Of a stretch of DNA of 64,000 nt, positions 44,378 to 52,916 are shown in pieces; position 1 is the first letter of the stretch; each line of letters begins with the position of its first letter. The DNA is from Bradyrhizobium septentrionale (lineage in GTDB: Bacteria > Pseudomonadota > Alphaproteobacteria > Rhizobiales > Xanthobacteraceae). Location: positions 9,690,501 to 9,754,500 of the forward strand of contig NZ_CP088285.1 in the NCBI RefSeq assembly GCF_011516645.4, written 5' to 3'. The position numbers and the translations under genes were made by a program. The notes beneath the pieces are model-generated. The model was not told the origin of the DNA. It ran no database searches and was given only the letters and a program-made list of their open reading frames with translations.

Positions 44378-44824
44378 TTACTGCAAACCGCGGGGGTCGT
44401 CGGCGTATGGTGTTGTCGCCCCGTCTGGCATGATCGAGCGATCGTAATATTCAGTACATGTCTTAACTTGACCGTCGTCATCAAGATCGAGCACGATCAC
44501 GACGCGCGCCTTGAATCGCTTGTGAGTCGGCTGAATAGCGTTTTCTCCAGCTCCCAGTGGCTCGCCGTCGAACGTTCCCGTCGCCTCGTACTGGATAACT
44601 GCGGTTTGGCCGTCCACGAGCACGCGCTCGACGTTTGCTCTAAAATCAGGTACCGCCGCGTGCCACTTCTTGTGATGCAGTCGAACGAAGTCTCGCCCTT
44701 GGCGCGCCAATCCGAACGCTGGATCAATATAGCGACCGTTTTGGGTGAACAGCCGTGCGAAAGCATCCGAATTGGGCTTCTGTAACTGATCGAGCCAGTG
44801 TCTGGCAACTTGTTCGACGTTCAT
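44378..44824 (-). CDS. SnoaL/NTF2-like protein, paralogue of the one at 33.8 kb
   Basis: A 148-residue NTF2-fold protein: HWLDQLQKPNSDAFARLFTQNGRYIDPAFGLARQGRDFVRLHHKKWH, later YEATGTFDGEPLGAGE and CTEYYDRSIMPDG. It parallels the operon-encoded SnoaL-like protein along its whole length, so the two arose by duplication. It stands alone on the minus strand, convergent with the TetR gene and downstream of the broken quinone oxidoreductase gene. GAGGTTT precedes the ATG. Confidence 0.78.
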   Translation of the reverse strand: MNVEQVARHWLDQLQKPNSDAFARLFTQNGRYIDPAFGLARQGRDFVRLHHKKWHAAVPDFRANVERVLVDGQTAVIQYEATGTFDGEPLGAGENAIQPTHKRFKARVVIVLDLDDDGQVKTCTEYYDRSIMPDGATTPYADDPRGLQ

Positions 44825-45076
44825 GGGGGCAAACCTCTAATTGGAGTCTCGGCCGTTTATGCGTCGCTGGCATGACGTTCCGTTCGGTGCGATACCCGGA
44901 GACGACATGATGGGATGGCGACAAATTGGGTCGCGTTCTTAAGGAAGGTTGGCGCCGCTGCAGTTTGTTTTGAACCGGGTCGTTCGAACTAACGTGCCAC
45001 TTCTTTTGGCAGATCACATTGGCGGTTTCGGCCAAAACAATTGGCAAAACGCATCACGATTGCGAAAGTGTCACCT

Positions 45077-45676
45077 TCAGATTCTCACGACGACTTTTCC
45101 GACGGCGTTTCGGTCGGCAAGTATCCGGATAGCTTTGCCGCCGTCGTGCAAGGAGAATTCAGCGGTGATGCCGGGGGACAGGATGCCTTCCCGGTACCAG
45201 CGGTGAAGTTCCCGGCGGTTAGCGTCATTTCGCGGACCTTGCTGCAATAAGAAAGTCCGCCAATTGATCCCGAGCACGTCGCAGTTTTTCAGGAGAGGAA
45301 GATTGAGGGGCAGTGAAGGAATACCCCCTGTAAAGCCGAGCACAAGGTATCTGCCCCCTTCCGCCAAGCAACGGATGGCGGTTTCACTCAACCAACCGCC
45401 CACAGGATCGATCACCACGTCGGCGCCGCGCGTGCCAACCGAGTTCTTCAAGACAGTAGCTACTTCTCGGCGGTCTTCAGGGGCCACGCACGGGTAAATG
45501 ACGCCACCGCCGGCGCCGTGCCGGCGGGCGAAGTTGACCTTCTCCTCCGACGAGGCCGCGGCGACGACATGGGCTCCGAGATTGCGCGCCACCTGCACCG
45601 CCGCGATGCCTACCCCACCGCCCGCTCCCAACACGAGCACGGTCTTGCCAGCTTCCAGATGCGCGCGAGTATGGAG
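45077..45676 (-). pseudogene. NADPH:quinone oxidoreductase, 3' part
   Basis: The C-terminal two thirds of a medium-chain zinc-free reductase: HTRAHLEAGKTVLVLGAGGG VGIAAVQVARNLGA is the NADPH-binding site, followed by GADVVIDPVGGWLSETAIR and the family end NAVGKVVVRI. It is cut from its 5' part by an IS66. Joining the two pieces at the duplicated CTCCATAC restores an open frame of 329 residues. Without its start it cannot be made in full. Confidence 0.88.
45669..45676. repeat. Target-site duplication GTATGGAG, left copy
   Basis: Identical to 48184-48191 on the far side of the IS66 element. Confidence 0.95.
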
Positions 45677-45726
45677 GTACGCATCCGGTCAGCACCCCGG
45701 GCAGGCGCGCCGGTCAGCCGTGGCGC

Positions 45727-47313
45727 TCAGGCGGCAGCCGCTGTGGACTGTTGGGTCGCCTTCCAATTCCACGGGAGCAGGTCGGCGACTTTGTTGACGG
45801 GGTGATCTGGAAGCCTGGCCAACACATCCGCGAGCCAGGCTTGCGGATCAACGTCGTTCATCTTGCAGGTTTCGATCAGGGTATAGACGGCGGCGGCGCG
45901 ATGGCCGCCGGCATCTGAACCGGCGAAGGTCCAATTTCGTCTTCCGACAGCCACACCGCGTAACGCTCGTTCGGCAGCGTTGTTCGAGAGGCAGACGCGA
46001 CCATCGTCCAGGAAGCGGGTGAACGCCGCCCAACGGTTGAGCAGGTAGTTGATCGCCTTTGCAGTATCGTTGCCTGATGAGAGCAAGGTTCGCTGCTGAC
46101 GCATCCAGATTTCGAGATCGGCGACGATCGGCCTCGACTTATCACGACGTACCGCAAGCCGCTGTTCCGGCGTTTTGCCGTTGATGGTGCGCTCGATCTC
46201 GAAAAGGATATCGATGCGTCGCACGGCCTCGCTGGCAATCGGCGCCTCTCCAGATTTCGCCAAGTCGAAGAACTTTCTGCGGCCGTGGCTCCAACAGGCC
46301 GCTTCAAGGATCGGAGCTGGCTTCCTTTGGGCCTTGTAGAGCTGGTTATACCCATCGAAGGCATCGGCCTGCATGAGGCCGACATAGCCGGCAAGATGGC
46401 TTTGCGGGTGTTCTCCAGCCCGGTTGCGTGAGTAGTAGAACAGGGCCGCCGGCGGATCCGTGCCGCCAAACGGCCGGTCATCGCGAACATAGGTCCAGAT
46501 CCGGCCGGTAACCGTCTTGAGCTTGGCCAGCACCGGCACCGTCGTATCGTCGCCGTGGATGCGTTCCGCGCTCATGACGTGGATCCGGATCGCCTCAATG
46601 ATGGGATCGAGTGCCACCACGCAGGCGCCGATCCGATCCGCCAGGGTCGAGACGTCGATCTCGATCCCTTCGCGGGCATAGGTCTTGCTCTGTCGGTTCA
46701 ACGGCTGGTGCAGCAGGAACTTGTTGACCAGCACCATCGCCAGCAGGCTCGGCCCGGCAAAGCCTCGCGGGATCGGATGGGAGGGCGCCGGCGCCTCGGT
46801 GATTGCCTCACAATCCCGGCAGGAGAACTTTTCGCGGACATGCTCGATAATCTTCCAGCGCCGTGGCTCACATTCCAGGGTCTTCGATACCACCTCGCCG
46901 AGCTTGTGCAGTCGCTCGCTGCCGCACTTGCCACATACGCAAGGAGCGGGTTCGACGATGCGTTCGATCGGTAGATTGTCCGGCAACGGACGTCGCGGCG
47001 GCCGTGGATTTTGCACGCGCTGCTGTTTGGCGGCTTCCGGCGCTGCGAGCTCGGCCTTGGTTTCCTGCTCAGCCTGGGTCTCTTCAAGATCCTCGATGGC
47101 GAGTTCGAGCTGCTCGACCAGCAGCTTGCCGCGCTCAGAAGATTGCCCGAACTGTTCTCGCCGTGCCTTGGCCAGCATCAGCTTCAGCCGCTCGATCTCC
47201 AGCCGGCCGACGGTCACCTCGCTCTTCGCCAGCGTCAGCTGCTCGCGCTGCGCAATGATCATCGCGTGTGCTGCGGCAAGGTCGGTGGGAAGCGGATCGG
47301 CGGGCGTCGTCAC
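45727..47313 (-). CDS. tnpC: IS66 family transposase TnpC
   Basis: A 528-residue transposase. A coiled coil (VGRLEIERLKLMLAKARREQ) is followed by the zinc segment CVCGKCGSERLHKLGE and FSCRDCEA, and a DDE core with IHGDDTTVPVL, MQADAFDGYNQLY and LSNNAAERALRGVAVGRRNW. It is close to the transposase at the left edge of the window (both have CLxNNxAERALRG), and the element ends match too, so these two belong to one subgroup. Confidence 0.94.
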   Translation of the reverse strand: MTTPADPLPTDLAAAHAMIIAQREQLTLAKSEVTVGRLEIERLKLMLAKARREQFGQSSERGKLLVEQLELAIEDLEETQAEQETKAELAAPEAAKQQRVQNPRPPRRPLPDNLPIERIVEPAPCVCGKCGSERLHKLGEVVSKTLECEPRRWKIIEHVREKFSCRDCEAITEAPAPSHPIPRGFAGPSLLAMVLVNKFLLHQPLNRQSKTYAREGIEIDVSTLADRIGACVVALDPIIEAIRIHVMSAERIHGDDTTVPVLAKLKTVTGRIWTYVRDDRPFGGTDPPAALFYYSRNRAGEHPQSHLAGYVGLMQADAFDGYNQLYKAQRKPAPILEAACWSHGRRKFFDLAKSGEAPIASEAVRRIDILFEIERTINGKTPEQRLAVRRDKSRPIVADLEIWMRQQRTLLSSGNDTAKAINYLLNRWAAFTRFLDDGRVCLSNNAAERALRGVAVGRRNWTFAGSDAGGHRAAAVYTLIETCKMNDVDPQAWLADVLARLPDHPVNKVADLLPWNWKATQQSTAAAA

Positions 47314-47356
47314 GAGGACGAATCAACCATATTCGTCGCAAAAAATCCCGCTCGAT

Positions 47357-47704
47357 TTAACCGGAAGCCCGTGGACGCCAGGTTGCCTGCGGCATCCGCC
47401 AATCAATTCCGGAGAGGAGATAGGATAGCTGCGCAACGCTGATCGTCACAACGCCATCCGCCATTGATGGCCACAAAAAGCGGCCTCGCTCCAGCCGCTT
47501 CGTGAACAGACACGCGCCTTGGCCATCATGCCAGATGATCTTGATCAGGTCGCCGCGGCGGCCTCTAAAAACATAGAGATCACCGGCATGCGGATCACGC
47601 TTCAAACTCTCCTGGACCAGACGCGCGAGGCCCGGGAAGCCGCGGCGCATATCGGTGTGGCCGGTCGCAAGCCACACCCGCACATTACCCGGTATCGCAA
47701 TCAT
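47357..47704 (-). CDS. tnpB: IS66 accessory protein TnpB
   Basis: A 115-residue TnpB: VWLATGHTDMRRGFPGLARLVQ, DLYVFRGRRGDLIKIIWHDGQGACLFTKRLERGRFLWPS, and LSYLLSGIDWRMPQ. The start overlaps the tnpA stop by 4 bases. Confidence 0.92.
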   Translation of the reverse strand: MIAIPGNVRVWLATGHTDMRRGFPGLARLVQESLKRDPHAGDLYVFRGRRGDLIKIIWHDGQGACLFTKRLERGRFLWPSMADGVVTISVAQLSYLLSGIDWRMPQATWRPRASG

Positions 47705-48096
47705 CGGCGCTCAAGTACCTCGAGGACCCGCGCCAGCGCTTCTGGATCGACGTGCGAATCCACTCGGATCCGTCGCCGGTTACCGAGGTCGATCTCGATC
47801 AATCCAGTACGCGCGGCCACTACAGACCGCCCTCGGCTATCACCCGCAGGTAAGAGCTTCGGAGTTTCCTCCGCCTCCGTGGCGGCGATCTGCACCGGCG
47901 CAAAAGACGGTGCGACCTGCTCGGATGTCCGCGCTTGACGACGCCAGGTGAACACCAGGCTGGCCGCTACTCCGTTGCGACGTGCAACCGCTGTCACCTT
48001 TGCGCCCGGCGCCAACGTCTCCTCGACAATCCGTGCCTTGTCATCCTGCGACCAACGCCGCCGACGCTCCAGCCCGCCCAAAACCTCGACCCGCAT
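47701..48096 (-). CDS. tnpA: IS66 TnpA, helix-turn-helix protein
   Basis: A 131-residue protein with the helix-turn-helix RRRWSQDDKARIVEETLAPGAKVTAVARRNGVAASLVFTWRRQ at residues 12-54 and a C-terminal segment RTGLIEIDLGNRRRIRVDSH. It is the first gene of the element. Confidence 0.92.
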   Translation of the reverse strand: MRVEVLGGLERRRRWSQDDKARIVEETLAPGAKVTAVARRNGVAASLVFTWRRQARTSEQVAPSFAPVQIAATEAEETPKLLPAGDSRGRSVVAARTGLIEIDLGNRRRIRVDSHVDPEALARVLEVLERR

Positions 48097-48183
48097 CGCC
48101 CGATGACCTTAAAGCTAGACTTAAGGTCACACGCTTGGCGAATTACAGCGTGTCAGACAAGACGGCGCCCGCCGGATGCGTAC

Positions 48184-48191
48184 GTATGGAG
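48184..48191. repeat. Target-site duplication GTATGGAG, right copy
   Basis: Partner of the 8 bases at 45669-45676. It sits in the truncated 5' gene part. Confidence 0.95.
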
Positions 48192-48581
48192 TGCATAATA
48201 TGCCGTCTCGAACGTGAATTGCATGACCGCGGCATCGGCAAAGGACATACCGTCCGGAATTTCACTGCAACGTGCTGCATCCACGACCACGAACTCAGCC
48301 ATGCCTCCGGTTCCGATACGGGCGGCGATCCGCTGCCCAACGCGAAGCTCGGAGACCTCGGGGCCGACGGCAGAGACTATTCCGGCCACCTCAGCGCCCG
48401 GAGAGAACGGACGCGGAGTCTTGACCTGGTATCGATCCTGGATGGTGAGGAAGTCCGGATAGTTGACGCCGCAAGCCTTGACTTCCAGCAGGACCTGTCC
48501 CGCGTCGGGGATCGGCACCGACACATCCAGCAGCCGCAGCGTCTCGGGCCCGCCCGGCTCGCAACTCATCAACGCCCGCAT
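48184..48581 (-). pseudogene. NADPH:quinone oxidoreductase, 5' part
   Basis: The N-terminal catalytic domain of the same gene as at 45.1-45.7 kb: MRALMSCEPGGPETLRLLDV, KACGVNYPDFLTIQDRYQ, PGAEVAGIVSAVGPEV and QFTFETAYYALHT, at which point the IS66 begins. The frame runs a few codons into the element and stops. The family reduces quinones or enones with NADPH. The start at MRALMS fits homologues. Confidence 0.88.
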
Positions 48582-48726
48582 CCAGATCTTCTCCCGCACA
48601 CACTTTGGTCGTGAGAATGAGAGGAAGCTTTCCGCTCGCAATGACGAAAACCACCAATAGCGTTGACCTTACCTGCCATCACGAAGATGGCGACAGTTCC
48701 CGATCCAAGGGCTAACATGGTGGGCC

Positions 48727-49785
48727 ATGCCGGGAGCCTCTGAAGCAGTCGGATCATCACGCGCTGTGCCGCCACGTTCGGCCATCGATACCGGTTACGT
48801 CGGACTGGTCCTGAGCGGTGTGCGGGAGGCGGGGCTGGACGTCGACCGACTCCTCGCCCGAGCCGGCATTCCGCCCGAACAGCTCGCTGTACCGGGTGCC
48901 AGATTGCCGCAGGACAAATTTGCCAAGCTCATCGCCGTCCTTACCCGGGAAACTCGCGACGAGCTTTGGCTGCTGTGCAACCGTCCTATCAAACCTGGCA
49001 CTTTCCGCATGATGTGCCGGCTGCTGATACGTTGCGCGAACTTGCGCGAAGCCATCCGCATCGGCTGCCAGTTCTACCATCTGGTCGTGGATGATTTCAC
49101 GGTGCGTCTTGCGGAAGGTCCTGATGACGCTTCGCTCTACGTCACCGATACCATTTCCCAGCCGAACCGCAGGCGTATGGTGAATGGCGCGATTCTGCTG
49201 TTCGCTTACGGACTGATGTGCTGGCTCGTAGGGCGCCGGCTCCCCCTGATCACTATTCACTACGTCTTCCCGGAGGAGCCGTTCAGTTCGGAGCTCGAGC
49301 CGTTCTACCGTGCTCCGATGTTGTTCGAGCAGCCGCGCACGGAAATCCGCTTCGACTGCGAGTTACTGGATCTGCCGATCATGCCCGACGAGGAGCGGCT
49401 GCGGCGCTTTCTAGCATCGATGCCGAATGCGCTCCTGCTACGCTATCGCGACGACAGCAGCATGGCAGAGCGGGTGCGCGCCATTCTTCGCCGCAATTTG
49501 AAGCGAGCTTTGTCGTTTGAGGCCGTCGCAGACATGCTGGCCGTTTCCCAGCAGACGCTGCGCCGGCGCCTGCTCGAGGAGGAGAATTGCGGCTTCCAAG
49601 ACATCAAGGACCGGATGCGGCACGACGTCGCCGTTCACCTGCTACAGAAATCTCGGTTGTCTCTCGAAGAGGTCGCGCTCTCCTTGGGTTTTTCTGAACT
49701 GAGCACGTTCCACCGGGCGTTCAGACGGTGGACCGGCTTGTCCCCCGGCGAGTTCCGTGAACGCCACAGATCGAGGGCAAAGTAA
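48727..49785 (+). CDS. AraC-family regulator, OruR/ArgR-like type
   Basis: A 352-residue AraC protein of the group with an N-terminal arabinose-binding-like domain (residues 25-210; IRCANLREAIRIGCQFYHL). The C-terminal double helix-turn-helix spans about 255-345: LSFEAVADMLAVSQQTLRRRLLEEENCGFQDIKDRMRHDVAVHLLQ, then LSLEEVALSLGFSELSTFHRAFRRWTGLSPGEFR. It points toward the acyl-CoA ligase gene on the same strand, 129 bases away, and is the natural candidate to activate it. Confidence 0.9.
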   Translation: MPGASEAVGSSRAVPPRSAIDTGYVGLVLSGVREAGLDVDRLLARAGIPPEQLAVPGARLPQDKFAKLIAVLTRETRDELWLLCNRPIKPGTFRMMCRLLIRCANLREAIRIGCQFYHLVVDDFTVRLAEGPDDASLYVTDTISQPNRRRMVNGAILLFAYGLMCWLVGRRLPLITIHYVFPEEPFSSELEPFYRAPMLFEQPRTEIRFDCELLDLPIMPDEERLRRFLASMPNALLLRYRDDSSMAERVRAILRRNLKRALSFEAVADMLAVSQQTLRRRLLEEENCGFQDIKDRMRHDVAVHLLQKSRLSLEEVALSLGFSELSTFHRAFRRWTGLSPGEFRERHRSRAK

Positions 49786-49914
49786 GCGCGTCGGATTTTG
49801 TCAATCCGTTTGGCATGCGCGGTCATTCAATCCCCCGACGCCTGAAAGGATAATGCGCCGAGAACCGATTTCAATCGGCACTCGAGACCGCTGTCTTTCA
49901 GCCGAGGGGAAGAA

Positions 49915-51441
49915 ATGCCAATCCTGCGTCAATGGGCGGAACGTCATCCCGACAAAATTGCAGCTCTGATCGCGTTTTCGGATGAAGCTGTGACATATGG
50001 CGAGCTGGATCGCAGCGCCGACAAGGTAACGCAGCTTATGATGTGGATGGGCCTGTCGCCGGGCGACGGCATCGCCATCATGCTCGACAACGACCTCACC
50101 TATTTCGAGATAATCTGGGGCGCACGTCGCCACGGCCTCTACTATACCCCGGTAAGCGGACACCTCAGGCCTGAAGAGGCGGCATACATCGTTCGTGATT
50201 GCGGTGCCAAGGCATTCTTCGTCGCTTCGCGTTTCGCGGAGACCGTTCAGATCCTGCTGGCCGAAAATCCGCAAGGTTGCCCGGTTTATGTCGTGGGTGG
50301 CTCCCTGGAAATGGGTCGCGACTACGCCAAAGAGATTGCGCGTTTCGATCGCCTGATCGAGATACCGGACGGGCCGGTCGGAAAGGATTTCTGCTATTCG
50401 TCCGGCACGACCGGTAAGCCCAAGGGCATCAAGCAGCCTCTCTCCACCAATGCGATCCAGGCTCAGCTGAACGGAGATTGGGTGCAAGGGCATTTCGGGT
50501 TCGCTGAGGATACTGCGTATCTTTCCCCCGCCCCCCTGTACCACGCCGCGCCGCTTCGTTTCACCATGCGTACGCTGGAATGCGGGGGCACTGCGATCAT
50601 CATGAGGAAGTTCGCGGCCGAACAGGCGCTCGCCGCTGTAGAGCGCTACCGGATAACCCACAGCCAGTGGGTGCCGACGATGTTCTTTCGTCTGCTCGCC
50701 CTGCCATCCAAAGTACGTCGCCGGTACGATCTTTCGTCCCATCGATGCGCTATCCACGCGGCCGCGCCCTGCCCTCCCGAGATCAAGGAGCGAATGATCG
50801 AGTGGTGGGGTCCAATCATCTGGGAATACTACGCCGGCTCCGAACGTAACGGTGTGACCTGCATCTCGACGGAAGAGTGGCTAACTCATCGAGGGTCGGT
50901 CGGACGAGCTTGTCTTGGCGAACTCCACATCCTCGATCAAAATCAAGAGGAACTCGGTCCCGGCCAGATTGGCGATGTCTACTTCGATGGCCCCAAATTC
51001 GTCTATCACAACGATGCCGAGAAGACCGCGCGGTCACGAAACGCGAAAGGTTGGTCGACCTTGGGCGACGTCGGCTACCTTGACGGGGACGGCTATCTCT
51101 ATCTGACCGACCGTCGCTCCCACATGATCATCTCAGGGGGCGTCAACATCTATCCCGCCGAGATCGAGAACCGCCTGGCGCTGCATCCGGACATCGCCGA
51201 CGTCGCCGTGTTTGGACTTCCAAACCCCGAATTTGGCGAAGAGGTCAAAGCCGTGGTGCAATTGAAGGACGTTTCGAAGGCGTCGCCCTCGCTCGCCGCC
51301 GATTTGATCGCCTTCTGCCGCGAGGGTCTTTCACACATCAAGTGTCCGCGATCGATCGACTTCGAGGCGGAGCTGCCGCGGCAAGAGAACGGCAAGCTGT
51401 TCAAGCACGTCCTTAAGCAGCGCTATTTGCGGTCCGCCTGA
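49915..51441 (+). CDS. AMP-forming acyl-CoA synthetase
   Basis: A 508-residue adenylate-forming ligase. Core motifs in order: YSSGTTGKPKGIKQ (AMP/phosphate loop), WEYYAGSERNGVT, WSTLGDVGYLDGDGYLYLTDR, HMIISGGVNIYPAEIEN, and the catalytic Lys in PRQENGKLFKHVL. It activates a carboxylate to its CoA thioester with ATP in the cytoplasm. GAGGGGAAGAA precedes the ATG. It is followed by a substrate-binding-protein gene and lies near a convergent acyl-CoA dehydrogenase gene, so import, activation and desaturation of an acid can be envisaged. Acid type unknown. Confidence 0.92.
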   Translation: MPILRQWAERHPDKIAALIAFSDEAVTYGELDRSADKVTQLMMWMGLSPGDGIAIMLDNDLTYFEIIWGARRHGLYYTPVSGHLRPEEAAYIVRDCGAKAFFVASRFAETVQILLAENPQGCPVYVVGGSLEMGRDYAKEIARFDRLIEIPDGPVGKDFCYSSGTTGKPKGIKQPLSTNAIQAQLNGDWVQGHFGFAEDTAYLSPAPLYHAAPLRFTMRTLECGGTAIIMRKFAAEQALAAVERYRITHSQWVPTMFFRLLALPSKVRRRYDLSSHRCAIHAAAPCPPEIKERMIEWWGPIIWEYYAGSERNGVTCISTEEWLTHRGSVGRACLGELHILDQNQEELGPGQIGDVYFDGPKFVYHNDAEKTARSRNAKGWSTLGDVGYLDGDGYLYLTDRRSHMIISGGVNIYPAEIENRLALHPDIADVAVFGLPNPEFGEEVKAVVQLKDVSKASPSLAADLIAFCREGLSHIKCPRSIDFEAELPRQENGKLFKHVLKQRYLRSA

Positions 51442-51468
51442 CTACAAGAATCCAAAAGGAAGACGAAC

Positions 51469-52679
51469 GTGAAGAAGCTCATATAGCGACGTGCGCGATC
51501 CTCTGGGCGGGATCGAGCTTTCCCGCACTCAGTCAGGAGAAGAACTATGGGTCCGGCGTGACCGACACCGAAGTGAAGATCGGGCAAACCATGCCCTATA
51601 GCGGTCCTGCTTCGAGCTTCGCCGCGATCGGACGCGCCATGACAGCCTATTTCCAGAAGGTGAACGCTGAAGGTGGAGTCAATGGCCGGAAGATCAACCT
51701 GATCTCGCTCGACGACGGCTACAGCCCGCCCAAGGCGGTCGAGCAGACGCGCCGTCTTATCGAAAGTGAAGAGGTGCTGGCGATCGTGGGCACTTTCGGG
51801 TCACCATCAAATTTTGCGACGCAGAAGTATCTGAACGCAAAGAAGGTACCGGCACTGTTCCTGGGCACGGGCGCCAATCGGGTGTCGGAGCCTGCCACTT
51901 ATCCGTGGTCGATGGGCTGGCAGCCGAACAACCACGCCAAGGGTGTGATCTACGCCAAGCATCTACTGAAGGAGCGGCCCAACGCGAAGATAGCGGTGCT
52001 TTTCCAGAATGACGATTTCGGACGCGACCATCTCAAGGGGCTCCGTGACGGCCTGGGCGACAAGGCTGCTAGGATGATCGTCAAGGAGCTGAGCTATGAG
52101 GTTGCCGAGCCCACCATAGATTCGCAGGTTTTGGTTTTAAAAGCGTCGGGAGCCGACGTGCTGGTTGACATTTCAACGCCGAAGTTTGCGGCGCAGGCCA
52201 TCAAGAAGACGGCCGAAACGAAGTGGGATGCCTTGCATCTGCTCAGCGATGCGGCCGGCTCGATCTCGAGCACGCTTGTTCCAGCCGGACTCGAGAACTC
52301 CAAAGGTGTCATCACGATGCTGTTCCGTAAGGAGCCCACTGACCAGACATGGGCCGACGATCCCGGGATGAGGGAGTATCTTGCCTTCATGAAGCAATAC
52401 ATGCCCGAAGCCAATCCGACGGAGACCCTTCATCTCTTCGGTTACGCCACCGCGCAGACATTCGTTCATGTCTTGAGAGATTGCGGTGACAACCTGACCC
52501 GCGAAAACCTGATGAGGCAGGCGACGAGCATCAAGGATCTCGAGCTCTCGATCATGCTTCCTGGCATCAAGCTCAATACCAGCCCGACGCGGTACACGCC
52601 GCTGAGCCAGGAGCAGCTGGTGCAGTTCGATGGCACGACCTGGAAATCGATTGGCGAAGTGATCGACGCCGAGAAATGA
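51469..52679 (+). pseudogene. Liv-type substrate-binding protein with frameshift in the signal peptide
   Basis: The mature domain is complete in one frame: VTDTEVKIGQTMPYSGPASS, INLISLDDGYSPPKAVEQTR, FLGTGANRVSEP and AKIAVLFQNDDFGRDHLKGL. Upstream that frame lacks a start for the signal peptide. A GTG after AAAAGGAAGACG begins MKKLI, then stops. Adding one base around 51481-51485 fuses both into MKKLIIATCAILWAGSSFPA, a good signal peptide, then LSQEKNYGSG. The GTG at 51558 could start a cytoplasmic form without signal, which would not serve transport. Either a real loss of export or a sequencing indel. Confidence 0.8.
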
Positions 52680-52878
52680 GACTTTGACGGCTGACGACGC
52701 TCGCCGTCTTGTCATCGTCCTTCTTAGCTATTTGCAGAACCGCTGCACTGCCACGCGGTGCTCCGGATTAGTGCCTGCCTGCGTGGCGCATCTTACTAGT
52801 CGCCTATTGACGAGAGGCCAAAGATGCCAAGCCTCGTTTGAACCGGTCTCCGGTACCGGTTACGTCCACGCCCGATCG

Positions 52879-52905
52879 GGGGCTCGAACCGAGTGATCGA
52901 GCCCC
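52879..52905. terminator. Stem-loop between converging genes
   Basis: Perfect 8-bp stem GGGGCTCG / CGAGCCCC with an 11-base loop, between the ends of the binding-protein gene (plus) and the acyl-CoA dehydrogenase gene (minus). It has no strong T run on either side, so it may work as a hairpin barrier rather than a classic terminator. Confidence 0.6.
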
Positions 52906-52916
52906 TTGTGCAGCAG

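Larger units (their letters stand above)
45677..48183 (-). mobile_element. Complete IS66-family element, 2507 bp
   Basis: The boundaries are exact: 8-bp duplications (GTATGGAG) flank perfect 12-bp terminal repeats GTACGCATCCGG / CCGGATGCGTAC, with weaker matches further in. It carries tnpA, tnpB and tnpC, all intact, on the minus strand. The insertion splits a quinone oxidoreductase gene in its nucleotide-binding domain. The perfect duplication and intact genes suggest a recent event. Confidence 0.95.

Noticed and set aside
44971..44987. TGAAC...GTTCG as a third operator of the TetR near 43.6 kb
   Set aside because: One arm is imperfect and the spacing differs from the two perfect copies, so chance is a sufficient explanation.
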